Of a DNA stretch of 64,000 nucleotides, positions 32,003-39,930 are shown piece after piece. Every line of letters begins with the position of its first letter. Position 1 is the first letter of the stretch. The notes beneath the pieces were generated by a model that did no database searches, was not told the DNA's origin, and worked only from the letters and a program-made list of their open reading frames with translations. The stretch is from Nocardia takedensis NBRC 100417 (GTDB taxonomy: Bacteria; Actinomycetota; Actinomycetes; Mycobacteriales; Mycobacteriaceae), in the NCBI RefSeq assembly GCF_000308695.1, contig NZ_BAGG01000061.1:124001-188000 (forward strand), given 5' to 3'. Both the position numbers and the translations under genes were made by a program.

Positions 32003-32350
32003 TCATTCCAGATCGCGCCGGGTGAAGGCGAGCACTCCGGCCACGCCCAGCGTCACCGCGATCAGCGAGAGCACGGTCACCGCGAGGGCGTCGACCGTGG
32101 TTCCCGGCAGGTGCGGAACGTGGTCGAACACCGACAGATTCATCGCGGCGGACGGCAGATCCATCGACGGACCCAGGATGGACACCACCGCCGACCCGGC
32201 CAACAGCACCCACGGCAGCCACGACACCCGCGGCGTCAGTCCGATGACGGCCACGGTGAGTCCGCCGAACAACGCCAGCGCGGGCAACTGCCCGAGGCAG
32301 GCGGCGATCAGGCGCTCGTACCATCGCGGCCTCTTGTTGCCGTGCAACAC
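32003..32350 (-). pseudogene. Remnant (C-terminal end) of an ABC-2-type antibiotic exporter permease
   Basis: The 115 residues correspond to the last two or three helices of the multi-spanning 'exporter of polyketide antibiotics' permease: GQLPALALFGGLTVAVIG, WVLLAGSAVVSILG, then MNLSVFDHVPHLPG and a final helix ending AFTRRDLE. Full permeases are around 500 residues with an adjacent ATPase gene; both the N-terminal three quarters and the ATPase are absent. The first residues (MLHGNKRPRW) are not permease-like. I treat it as a decayed fragment, although a short GTG-started product could still be translated. Confidence 0.65.
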
Positions 32351-32614
32351 AACGTATTACGCCGATGCTACGGTGGTGGTTCCGGATGTAAGGCCGCGTA
32401 TCGCGCGCAACCGCGAATAATCGTGTTCGCGAACTGCTCGGTGATTTTCCCGGGTGTTTCGGCTACGCGAACGCAACTCCCGATCGGAAATGTTCTGGCT
32501 CGAGGTAGTTGCGAAGGTTGCATGGTTCGAACCGGTCGGTTCTCATGTAATCGCTACAAAGAGCAGTGGTCGGAAAGGCGCGGGCCCCGGAACGAAACCG
32601 ACGTGTCCGCACTC
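32351..32614. other. 264-bp region between the permease remnant and the DUF6328 gene
   Basis: Less GC-rich than its surroundings and without a credible gene. A TAATAC/TTGTGTTGC stretch lies just upstream of the remnant and could be an old promoter or the deletion junction. No repeat ends or insertion-sequence relics were recognised. Confidence 0.4.
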
Positions 32615-33262
32615 TCACCGACAGTGTCGGACGACTCCGCGCTCCGAACTCGGCTCCGCGCCGTCCTGCGACGGTTCGTCGCCGTGCGCGCGCTGACGAT
32701 AGGGCAGCACGACCCACGCCCCCGCGAACAACACCGTCGCCGCGATCCCGGCGACGATCGCCCCGATCGGACCCGCGACCAGATCGAACACCAACACCGC
32801 GACGCCGATCAGCGCCAATCCCAGCAGCGCCATCCCCGCCATCGCGCAGCGGTGCGCGCCGCGCACCACGACATCGAGGCGGCGGCGGTGGAACAGCATG
32901 CGATGGGTGGCTACCGGCGCGGTCAGGAAGACCGTCGCGGCGAGCGCGGTCGTCACCACGAACAGGTAGTCCACGCGCATGGGCAGGCTCAGATCGGCGA
33001 AGCGACTCTGGAACGGCAGCGTCAACAGGAAACCGGTCAGCACCTGGACGCCGGTCTGCACCACGCGCAGTTCCTGGACGAGTCCCGCGAGATTGCGGTC
33101 GAGTTGTTCGGTGCGACTCTCCCCGCGGACCCGGCGATTCCACTGCCGCGAGGTTTCCGGAGCCGACACCTCCGAGGACCCGTCGTCGCCGGGGGCGGAC
33201 GCCGACCGTCGCGCGCCGTCGAACAATCGGGCGGTGCTGCCGCGAGGCGGGTCTGCGGTCAT
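32615..33262 (-). CDS. DUF6328 family membrane protein
   Basis: 215 aa from ATG at 33262 (GAGAAG upstream). After a polar head of about 70 residues, the diagnostic LVQELRVVQTGVQVLTGFLLTLPFQSRF marks DUF6328. Four hydrophobic segments follow (TGFLLTLPF, YLFVVTTALAATVFLTAPVA, MAGMALLGLALIGVAVLVFDLVAG, AIVAGIAATVLFAGAWVVLP), with HRMLFHRRR in the loop. The biochemical function of the family is unknown. Divergent from the TPP-enzyme operon (164-bp gap). Confidence 0.82.
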   Translation of the reverse strand: MTADPPRGSTARLFDGARRSASAPGDDGSSEVSAPETSRQWNRRVRGESRTEQLDRNLAGLVQELRVVQTGVQVLTGFLLTLPFQSRFADLSLPMRVDYLFVVTTALAATVFLTAPVATHRMLFHRRRLDVVVRGAHRCAMAGMALLGLALIGVAVLVFDLVAGPIGAIVAGIAATVLFAGAWVVLPYRQRAHGDEPSQDGAEPSSERGVVRHCR

Positions 33263-33426
33263 CGGGCTTCTCGAAACGCGCGAAGTCGCCCGGCGGATCC
33301 GGGCGGGCTGGAACAGCCATACCCCGGCCCGGCGGTCCCAACCATCCGCACGCGGCCCTGGTTCGCCGGCCACGGTTCGGGTAGCCGCCCCGGGTACCAC
33401 TCGTGACCAGCACGGATTGGAGGGGC

Positions 33427-35226
33427 ATGACGCATCTCGTCGCCGATCATGTCGTCGCACGACTACGCGAATGGGGAGTACAGCAGGTCTTCGGCTATCC
33501 GGGGGACGGCATCAACGGCCTGATCGCCGCCTTCGGGCGCGCGCACGACGAACCGATCTTCGTCCAGGCGCGGCACGAGGAGATGGCCGCCTTCGAAGCG
33601 ACGGGCTACGCCAAATTCAGCGGGGAGGTCGGCGTGTGCGTCGCCACCTCCGGGCCCGGAGCCATCCACCTGCTCAACGGCCTCTACGACGCCAAAGCCG
33701 ACCACGTGCCGGTGGTCGCGCTCATCGGGCAGACGGCGCGCAGCGCCATGGGCGGCAACTACCAGCAGGAGGTCGACCTCCAGAGCCTGTTCAAGGATGT
33801 CGCCTCGGAATACCTGGTGGAGGTCAACGTCGCCGCCCAACTGCCCAACGCGCTGGACCGGGCGATGCGCATCGCCAGGGCCCGGCGCGCGCCGACCGCG
33901 GTCATCCTGCCCGCCGACGTCCAGGAACAGACCTACGAACCACCCGCGCACGAGTTCAAACAGGTGCCGTCGAGTCCGCCGGACCGATGGCACAGCAGCC
34001 TGAGCCCCGAACCGGCGGATCTGCGCCGCGCCGCCGAGGTCATCGAGGCGGGCGCGAAGGTCGCGATCCTGGTCGGCCAAGGCGCGCGCGGCGCGGCGGC
34101 CGAAGTGATCGAACTCGCCGAACTCACCGGGGCCGGCGTGGCCAAGGCCCTGCTCGGCAAAGACGTGCTGCCCGACGACCTCCCGTTCGTCACCGGATCG
34201 ATCGGCCTGCTCGGCACCCGACCCAGCTACGAGTTGATGCGCGACTGCGACACCTTGGTCATCGTCGGCTCCAATTTCCCGTACTCGCAATTCCTTCCGG
34301 AGTTCGGCGCGGCGCGCGCGGTGCAGATCGACCTCGGCCCGACGATGATCGGCATGCGCTACCCGAGCGAGGTCAACCTCGTCGGTGACGCGCGCACCAC
34401 CCTGGGCCTGCTGATCCCGCTGCTGACCCGCAAGACCGACCGCGACTGGCAGGACACCGTGCGCCGCAACGTCACCCGCTGGTGGGAGACGGTCGAACGG
34501 CAGTCGATGCTGGCGGCGAAACCGGTCAACCCGATGCGGGTGGTGTGGGAGCTGTCCCGGCGCCTGCCGTCCGACGCGGTGGTGACCGCCGACTCCGGTT
34601 CCTCGACCAACTGGTACGCGCGCTGTCTGCGGATGCCGGAAGGCGCGCGGGGCTCGCTGTCGGGCACGCTGGCCACGATGGGCGCGGCGGTGCCCTACGC
34701 CATCGGCGCGAAATTCGCCCACCCCGACCGGCTCGCGATCGCCTTGGTCGGCGACGGCGCGATGCAGATGAACGGCATGGCCGAACTGCTGACCGTGGCC
34801 CGCTACCGGGAGCGCTGGTACGACCGTCGGCTGATCGTGTGCGTCTTCCACAACAACGACCTCAACCAGGTCACCTGGGAGTTGCGCGCGATGGGCGGCG
34901 CGCCGAAATTCGAGCCCTCGCAGTCGCTTCCGGACGTCTCCTACGCCGAGATCGCCCGTTCCTGCGGACTCGAGGCCGTGACGGTCACCGACCCGGACGA
35001 ACTGGGCCCGGCCTGGGAACGCGCGCTGGCCGCCGAGGAACCGTTCCTGCTCGACGTGCACTGCGACCCCGAGGTCCCGCCGATCCCGCCGCACGCGGAC
35101 TGGGACCAGATGAAAGCCACCGCGGAGGCGGTGCTGCGCGGCGACCCGAACGGATGGCACCTGGTGGCGCAGGGAGCCAAGACCAAAGCACAGGAACTGA
35201 TCACCGCCACCACACGGAAGAGGTGA
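33427..35226 (+). CDS. Thiamine-pyrophosphate-requiring enzyme (pyruvate oxidase / acetolactate synthase-like)
   Basis: 599 aa; ATG at 33427 has GGAGGGG upstream and is preferred to a GTG eight codons earlier. Three-domain TPP fold: N-terminal FGYPGDGINGLIAAF with the cofactor-activating Glu in RHEEMAAFEATGYAKFSG (E51); a central FAD/nucleotide-type domain (AKVAILVGQGARGAA); and the C-terminal TPP motif GDGAMQMNG (442-450) through FHNNDLNQVTWE. PoxB-like pyruvate:quinone oxidoreductase is the best guess, but this subgroup is usually left as a generic TPP enzyme and could act on other 2-oxoacids. First gene of a four-gene operon reaching 37440. Confidence 0.87.
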   Translation: MTHLVADHVVARLREWGVQQVFGYPGDGINGLIAAFGRAHDEPIFVQARHEEMAAFEATGYAKFSGEVGVCVATSGPGAIHLLNGLYDAKADHVPVVALIGQTARSAMGGNYQQEVDLQSLFKDVASEYLVEVNVAAQLPNALDRAMRIARARRAPTAVILPADVQEQTYEPPAHEFKQVPSSPPDRWHSSLSPEPADLRRAAEVIEAGAKVAILVGQGARGAAAEVIELAELTGAGVAKALLGKDVLPDDLPFVTGSIGLLGTRPSYELMRDCDTLVIVGSNFPYSQFLPEFGAARAVQIDLGPTMIGMRYPSEVNLVGDARTTLGLLIPLLTRKTDRDWQDTVRRNVTRWWETVERQSMLAAKPVNPMRVVWELSRRLPSDAVVTADSGSSTNWYARCLRMPEGARGSLSGTLATMGAAVPYAIGAKFAHPDRLAIALVGDGAMQMNGMAELLTVARYRERWYDRRLIVCVFHNNDLNQVTWELRAMGGAPKFEPSQSLPDVSYAEIARSCGLEAVTVTDPDELGPAWERALAAEEPFLLDVHCDPEVPPIPPHADWDQMKATAEAVLRGDPNGWHLVAQGAKTKAQELITATTRKR

Positions 35227-35231
35227 GCATC

Positions 35232-35471
35232 ATGACCGAACCGGCGATGGACCCCGATCCCGAGCGCACGCCCGACCTGGAACGCGGCGGCGGCGTCGCG
35301 CCCGGTTCGACCCCGCCCGACACCCCGCAGACCAGCGGCCTGTCCGCCCCGGAACCACGTACCCGCAACCGGTTCCCGCCGACCGGCGTGCTGGCCATCG
35401 TGCTCGGCGCGATCCTGGTCGCGGTCTTCGCCGCCGTCGCGATCGGACTGATCGTCACCCTCATCGCCTGA
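35232..35471 (+). CDS. DUF6480 family small membrane protein
   Basis: 79 aa starting five bases after the TPP enzyme, so translationally linked. A disordered head, MDPDPERTPDLERGGGVAPGSTPP, is the DUF6480 signature; a single C-terminal hydrophobic helix (VLAIVLGAILVAVFAAVAIGLIVTLIA) anchors it, with the N-terminus probably cytoplasmic. Function unknown. Its place between two metabolic enzymes suggests a membrane-associated accessory role. Confidence 0.85.
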   Translation: MTEPAMDPDPERTPDLERGGGVAPGSTPPDTPQTSGLSAPEPRTRNRFPPTGVLAIVLGAILVAVFAAVAIGLIVTLIA

Positions 35472-35488
35472 CCCGAAAGGACACGTGC

Positions 35489-36961
35489 ATGGACCATGCG
35501 CGCACGCCGTTGCTGACGGCGCTGGCCGACTACCGCCGCGCGAACCGCTACGGATTCACCCCGCCCGGCCACCGTCAGGGCCGCGGCGCCGACGAGCGGG
35601 TCCTCCATGTCATCGGGCGCGACGCGTTCGCCGCCGACGTGCTGGCCGCGGGCGGACTCGACGACCGGCTGACCCGGGGCGGTCATCTCGCCGAGGCCGA
35701 GGCGCTGATGGCCGACGCGGTCGGGGCCGAGACGGCGTTCTTCTCCACCTGCGGCAGTTCCCTGTCGGTGAAGGCGGCGATGATGGCCGTGGCGGGCGGT
35801 GACGACGGCGGCCTGTTGGTGGCGCGCGACAGCCACAAGTCCATCGTCGCCGGGCTGATCTTCTCCGGTGTGCGCCCGCGCTGGATCACCCCGCGTTGGG
35901 ACGAGAAACACCACCTGTCGCACCCGCCCTCGCCCGAGCAGGTCCGCCGGGCCTGGGCGGAGCACCCCGACGCGGCGGGCGCGTTGATCGTCTCGCCGAG
36001 CCCGTACGGCACCTGCGCCGACATCGGCGCGATCGCGCGGATCTGCCACGAACGCGGCAAACCGCTCATCGTCGACGAAGCGTGGGGCGCGCACCTGCCG
36101 TTCCACCCCGCCTTGCCGACCTGGGCGATGGACGCGGGCGCGGACGTGTGCGTGGTCAGCGTGCACAAGATGGGCGCGGGTTTCGAGCAGGGTTCGGTGT
36201 TCCATCGGCAAGGCGACCTGGTCGACCCCGACCGGTTGAGCGCGTGCGCCGACCTGCTGATGACCACCAGCCCCAACGTCCTGATCTACGCGGCGCTGGA
36301 CGGGTGGCGGCGGCAGATGGTCGAGCGGGGACACGACCTGCTCGGCGCCGCGCTCGACCGCGCCGACCGGGCCCGCGCGCGACTCGACGCCGTCGACGGC
36401 GTCCGGGTGCTCGAGGACGAACTGCTGGGGGTCGAGGCCTCGCACGATCTGGACCGGTTGCAGGTTCTCATGGACGTCTCCGACACCGGCGCGAAAGGCT
36501 ACGACGCCGCGGACTGGTTGCGCGAGCACCGCCGCCTCGACATCGGCATGAGCGATCACCGCCGGGTCCTGGCGACGCTGTCGTTCGCCGACACCGACCG
36601 GACCGTGGACGCCCTGGTCGAGGCGATGACCGCGTGGGCGGCGACCACGGACGGGTCGGCCACAGAGCCGATCGTGCTGCCCGGCCCGGGTGATCTGCAA
36701 CTGGAGACGGTCATGCTGCCGCGCGACGCCTTCTTCGGTCCGGTCGAGACCGTCGACGTGCGCGAGGCCGCGGGACGGATCGTCGCCGAACAGTTGACGC
36801 CCTACCCGCCGGGCATTCCGGTGGCCGTGCCGGGGGAGCGTTTGGACGCCGGAGTGTTGGACTATCTCGTCAGCGGCGTCGAAGGGGGCATGAACGTCCC
36901 GGACGCCGCGGATTCCGCCCTTCGCACCGTCCGGGTCGTCGCCCGGGACGCCGAACAGTGA
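35489..36961 (+). CDS. PLP-dependent Orn/Lys/Arg decarboxylase-family enzyme
   Basis: 490 aa with AAAGGA before the ATG. Fold type I PLP enzyme: FTPPGHRQGRG at the N-terminus, FSTCGSSLSVKAAM (phosphate/ring binding), DEAWGAHLPFHP (Asp to the PLP nitrogen) and VSVHKMGAGFEQG with the Schiff-base K227. The C-terminal YPPGIPVAVPGE is characteristic of the Orn/Lys/Arg decarboxylase group. Probable reaction: decarboxylation of a basic amino acid to a polyamine-type product; arginine, lysine or ornithine cannot be distinguished. It is third in the operon, 17 bases after DUF6480. Confidence 0.87.
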   Translation: MDHARTPLLTALADYRRANRYGFTPPGHRQGRGADERVLHVIGRDAFAADVLAAGGLDDRLTRGGHLAEAEALMADAVGAETAFFSTCGSSLSVKAAMMAVAGGDDGGLLVARDSHKSIVAGLIFSGVRPRWITPRWDEKHHLSHPPSPEQVRRAWAEHPDAAGALIVSPSPYGTCADIGAIARICHERGKPLIVDEAWGAHLPFHPALPTWAMDAGADVCVVSVHKMGAGFEQGSVFHRQGDLVDPDRLSACADLLMTTSPNVLIYAALDGWRRQMVERGHDLLGAALDRADRARARLDAVDGVRVLEDELLGVEASHDLDRLQVLMDVSDTGAKGYDAADWLREHRRLDIGMSDHRRVLATLSFADTDRTVDALVEAMTAWAATTDGSATEPIVLPGPGDLQLETVMLPRDAFFGPVETVDVREAAGRIVAEQLTPYPPGIPVAVPGERLDAGVLDYLVSGVEGGMNVPDAADSALRTVRVVARDAEQ

Positions 36962-36993
36962 CCGATTCCCGAAACAGGAACGAGGACAACGAC

Positions 36994-37440
36994 ATGCCCG
37001 AGACCACCCCGATCGTGCCCGAGACCGTCGCGCCCGTGGCCGTGACCCCGCCGACCTCCGCGCCCCGCAATGCCGCTCGACTGCTGTTGGCGGGCGGCAT
37101 GATCTTCGCCGGCTTCAGCCACCTGTTCTGGGCCCGGCGCGACTTCCAGGCACAGGTTCCCGACTGGGTGCCGCTGGACAAGGACGCGGTGGTGCTGGCC
37201 TCCGGCGGAGTGGAGATCGCCCTCGGCGCGAATCTCGCCCTGGCGAACCGGGATCGGGCGCGCGTCGGGCGCACGCTCGCCCTGTTCTTCGCCGCCGTCT
37301 TCCCCGGCAACCTCGCCCAGTACCTCGGCAAGCGGGACGCGTTCGGACTCGACACCGACCGCAAACGCCTGGTGCGCCTGTTCTTCCAACCGGCGCTGAT
37401 CGGTCTGGCGCTGTGGTCGACGGGATCGCCCCGGCGCTGA
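36994..37440 (+). CDS. DoxX-like membrane protein
   Basis: 148 aa from the ATG at 36994 (GAGGA upstream). A GTG at 36958, overlapping the previous stop as GTGA, is a possible alternative giving 160 aa. After a Pro/Thr head, LLLAGGMIFAGFSHLFWARRDFQAQVP matches DoxX-type proteins, with further segments VVLASGGVEIALGANLAL, LALFFAAVFPGNLAQYL and FFQPALIGLALWS, making four helices. DoxX proteins are quinone-pool or redox-stress associated in several bacteria. Last gene of the operon with the TPP enzyme, DUF6480 and PLP decarboxylase-like genes. Confidence 0.78.
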   Translation: MPETTPIVPETVAPVAVTPPTSAPRNAARLLLAGGMIFAGFSHLFWARRDFQAQVPDWVPLDKDAVVLASGGVEIALGANLALANRDRARVGRTLALFFAAVFPGNLAQYLGKRDAFGLDTDRKRLVRLFFQPALIGLALWSTGSPRR

Positions 37441-37516
37441 GTCGGCGTCGGGTGGTGACCGGCACGGGTCGGGTTCGGCTTGGGCATGGCATCGGCTGCC
37501 GCGGCCATCCCAATGG

Positions 37517-37729
37517 CTAGTCCTCCGGTGCGGTGCGACGCCGCTTGCGGTGGCTGGTGTCGCACAGCGGGTAGTCGGCCGAACGGCGGCACAGGCACAG
37601 CGCCACGGTGAACCGGTCGCAGCGGAGGGTGCGGCCGTCGGCGGTGACCACCTCGAGCGGCCCCTCCACCAAGGCGGGGCCGTCCGCGGTGAAGGTCACC
37701 CGGCGGGGTTCACGCGCCGAGGCGGTCAC
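37517..37729 (-). CDS. CDGSH iron-sulfur domain protein
   Basis: 70 aa, GTG start. CLCRRSADYPLCDTSH supplies the Cys-x-Cys-x...-Cys-x3-His ligands of a 3Cys-1His [2Fe-2S] CDGSH cluster; the usual CDG reads CDT here. The front half holds the GPLEV(V)xxxG and RCDRFTVALC strands typical of stand-alone bacterial CDGSH proteins. It probably handles electrons or iron-sulfur cluster transfer. It overlaps the methyltransferase gene by 20 bases and is the last gene of the HDO-methyltransferase-CDGSH operon. Confidence 0.9.
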   Translation of the reverse strand: MTASAREPRRVTFTADGPALVEGPLEVVTADGRTLRCDRFTVALCLCRRSADYPLCDTSHRKRRRTAPED

Positions 37730-38390
37730 CGCGGATCACCACCAGGTCTTCGGTGCGCGCGTCGGCGCCGATGTCGCCGCGCGCGGCCAGCCACGGCGCG
37801 CGCCTGCGCATGACGGGGCCGAACGGGATGGTCTCGCGGGCCACGATCGCGGCTTTGAGCCCTCGGTCGCGCAGATCGTCGAGCGTGCGTTCGGCGTCCG
37901 AGAGCGTGGACTGCACGATCAGCGCGACGCCGTTGGGGTGCAACATGTCCGGCAGCATCGCGCACAGCCGGTCGAGCAGCGCGCGCCCGTCGTGGCCGCC
38001 GTCCCACGCGCGTCCGCGTCCGCCGATCGCGCCGTCCGGGGCGGGCACGTACGGGGGATTGGCGGTGACGACGTCGAATCGCCTGTGCCGCGCCGCCTCC
38101 GCGAAATCGCCGTGCAGCACTCTGGCCGCGATGCCCGCGCGTGCGCAGTTCCACCGCGCCGTCAGCGCGGCGCGGCGCGACAGGTCGACCGCGGTCACCT
38201 TCGCCGCGCCCGCCTCCGCCAGCGCGAGCGCCACCGCGCCCGTGCCGGTGAAGACGTCCAGCCCCGAAACCCCGTGGCGCAGACCGGCTTCGCGCAGGGT
38301 GCGCGACAGCAGCCAGGTATCGGCCTGCGGCCGGTACACCCCGGGGAGTCGCAGCAACGCGCGCTTCCCGGACTCGGTCATCTCATCCAT
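37710..38390 (-). CDS. HemK2/MTQ2-type N-methyltransferase
   Basis: 226 aa. An early LPGVYRPQADTWLL is the HemK2-family opening; SAM motif LDVFTGTGAVALALA and the catalytic NPPY (111-114) follow. This motif methylates amide or ring nitrogens (glutamine of release factors in HemK/MTQ2, or nucleobases); the substrate here is open. The start codon overlaps the HDO stop by 8 bases and the 3' end overlaps the CDGSH gene by 20 bases, so the three proteins are translationally coupled. Confidence 0.88.
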   Translation of the reverse strand: MDEMTESGKRALLRLPGVYRPQADTWLLSRTLREAGLRHGVSGLDVFTGTGAVALALAEAGAAKVTAVDLSRRAALTARWNCARAGIAARVLHGDFAEAARHRRFDVVTANPPYVPAPDGAIGGRGRAWDGGHDGRALLDRLCAMLPDMLHPNGVALIVQSTLSDAERTLDDLRDRGLKAAIVARETIPFGPVMRRRAPWLAARGDIGADARTEDLVVIRGDRLGA

Positions 38391-39384
38391 CGAGCGCTCC
38401 CTCTGTCAGCAGTGAACCGCGTCCGGCCCGCCACGCCCCGAGGACGTGGTCGGCGAAACGCTCCTCGAGCAGGTCGGTGACCTGGATTCCGAAGACGAGC
38501 GCGGCCCGTTGCTCGGGCTCGCGGGCGAGCAGATCGCCGATGACCTCGCGGCGCATGATCTGCTCGTGCACCGCGTCGGCCTCGACGTGTTCGCGATAGA
38601 AGGCCGCGCAGGCGGGATCGGCGTCGAATCGCCGCAACGCCTGCACCATTCGCGCCGATCCGGGCGGCGAGGTGATCTCCACGCTCGCGAAATGACCGAC
38701 CAGCGCGCCCCGGTGCGCGCGGTGCAGTCCGAACATCGACATCATGTTGACCAGTGCCAGCATCGGGGTCGGCACCACGTCGAGGTAGCGCAGGTAGGTC
38801 GGGTCAAGGCCGGCGCCCGCGAGCAGGTCGGCGTAGAGACGCGCGTGCACCCGTTCGCCGCGGCCGCCGCCGAATTCATCGAATTCGACCGCGACCAGCG
38901 CGGCCTTGGCCTGCCCGGTCAGGCGTGGGATCACCCACACGTAGGGATCGGCCTCCTTGTGGTGATAGATCGACCGGTGCACGAAGTACTCCCGGATCTG
39001 CTCCCACCGGCCCTCGTCGCGCAGATACACGCTCGGCCCGGACGGTTCGGCGGGCGTGCTCGTCAACTGGTCGAGTTCGGCGTCCAGATCGTCGCCGCCG
39101 GGCGCCGCCTCGCGCAACGCGGCCAGATAGCGGCGCTCGAGGTCGCCTCGCAGCGCCAACAGCGCCGGGTCCCATTCCCACGTCTCGTCCACGTCCGCGA
39201 AACCGCGATAGTGCAGCTCGTAACAGGTGTGCAGGGTCAGATGCAGGTCCGCGCCGAACGGGTCGGGGTCGCCCGCGGACGGCACGGGTGTCCCCGGCTC
39301 CGCGCGCAGCGCCTCGCACACCCGCGCGGACAGCTCACCCCGTGGTGTGGGCAGGGCTGGGGCCAGAGCCGAAACGGCGGTCAT
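38383..39384 (-). CDS. Iron-containing redox enzyme, heme-oxygenase-like diiron oxidase (HDO) family
   Basis: 333 aa with AGGAGG ahead of the ATG. All-helical. Candidate metal ligands lie in CYELHYRGF(A), HRSIYHHKEADPY, VEFDEFGGGRGERVHARLY and EHVEADAVHEQIM, the pattern of the HDO/iron-containing redox superfamily whose characterised members carry out O2-dependent decarboxylation, N-oxygenation or C-C cleavage. Substrate unknown. First gene of a tight operon with a HemK2-like methyltransferase and a CDGSH protein, a combination I recall as recurrent in actinobacteria; the CDGSH partner could feed electrons to the diiron site (inference). Confidence 0.85.
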   Translation of the reverse strand: MTAVSALAPALPTPRGELSARVCEALRAEPGTPVPSAGDPDPFGADLHLTLHTCYELHYRGFADVDETWEWDPALLALRGDLERRYLAALREAAPGGDDLDAELDQLTSTPAEPSGPSVYLRDEGRWEQIREYFVHRSIYHHKEADPYVWVIPRLTGQAKAALVAVEFDEFGGGRGERVHARLYADLLAGAGLDPTYLRYLDVVPTPMLALVNMMSMFGLHRAHRGALVGHFASVEITSPPGSARMVQALRRFDADPACAAFYREHVEADAVHEQIMRREVIGDLLAREPEQRAALVFGIQVTDLLEERFADHVLGAWRAGRGSLLTEGALDG

Positions 39385-39486
39385 ACGGTCCTCCTGGGCA
39401 CGTTCGGTGATGTCGATCTTCTACCCGCGCACCGGGTGCTCAATCAGCGCGCGCCGCCGCCCCGAAGCCGGGCGGACGGTTTGACC

Positions 39487-39517
39487 TGGACAACTCTGGG
39501 CAAACGAACGATATATG
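39487..39517 (+). promoter_or_regulatory. Candidate promoter of the small secreted protein
   Basis: TGGACA (39487-39492) and TATATG (39512-39517) separated by 19 bases, followed by a short leader and GGAGAGGAG before the ATG. The long spacer lowers confidence. Confidence 0.3.
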
Positions 39518-39538
39518 GATTACGGAGAGGAGAAGATC

Positions 39539-39868
39539 ATGTCGCGCAGCACTTCCGTTCGCGTCTTCCTGCTCTCCATCGCCACTTTCTCCCTGGTAGT
39601 AGCCGGTGGCGGGGTCGCGGCCGCGGTGCCGGTCCGCACGCCCGACACCCAGGAGGAAGGCGTCATCGCGGTGGGCGGCAATCCGGAATCGGAATACTGG
39701 AACTGTTTGCTGGTGGGGTCCGCGCTGGAGGCAGGCCCCCGGATCGACACGGCTACCACCGGTGAGAGCCGAGGCGGGTTCGCCCCCGGCAGCACCGTCG
39801 GCGCGCTGTGCACGGGCTCCGGGCTCGCCACCGCCACCGGTGTGACGTCACTGGACGACGCCGACTGA
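39539..39868 (+). CDS. Small secreted protein of unknown function
   Basis: 109 aa; ATG at 39539 with GGAGAGGAG upstream. A clear Sec signal: RSTSVRVFLLSIATFSLVVAGGGVAAA (core residues 9-29), cleavage likely after AAA. The mature part of about 80 residues is acidic and Gly/Thr-rich with two cysteines (WNCLLVG and GALCTGSG) that could form a disulfide. No family recognised. Alone between the HDO operon (divergent) and the P-type ATPase, whose ATG begins 62 bases later. Confidence 0.8.
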   Translation: MSRSTSVRVFLLSIATFSLVVAGGGVAAAVPVRTPDTQEEGVIAVGGNPESEYWNCLLVGSALEAGPRIDTATTGESRGGFAPGSTVGALCTGSGLATATGVTSLDDAD

Positions 39869-39930
39869 CCCCGTCCGTGCCGTCCGCCCGTGTCCAGTTT
39901 GTCCGGGCCGGACCCGGGTAGGAGGGCACT

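Noticed and set aside
32510..32560. GGTTCGAACC stretch resembling a tRNA T-arm
   Set aside because: No acceptor, D- or anticodon stems could be paired around it on either strand.
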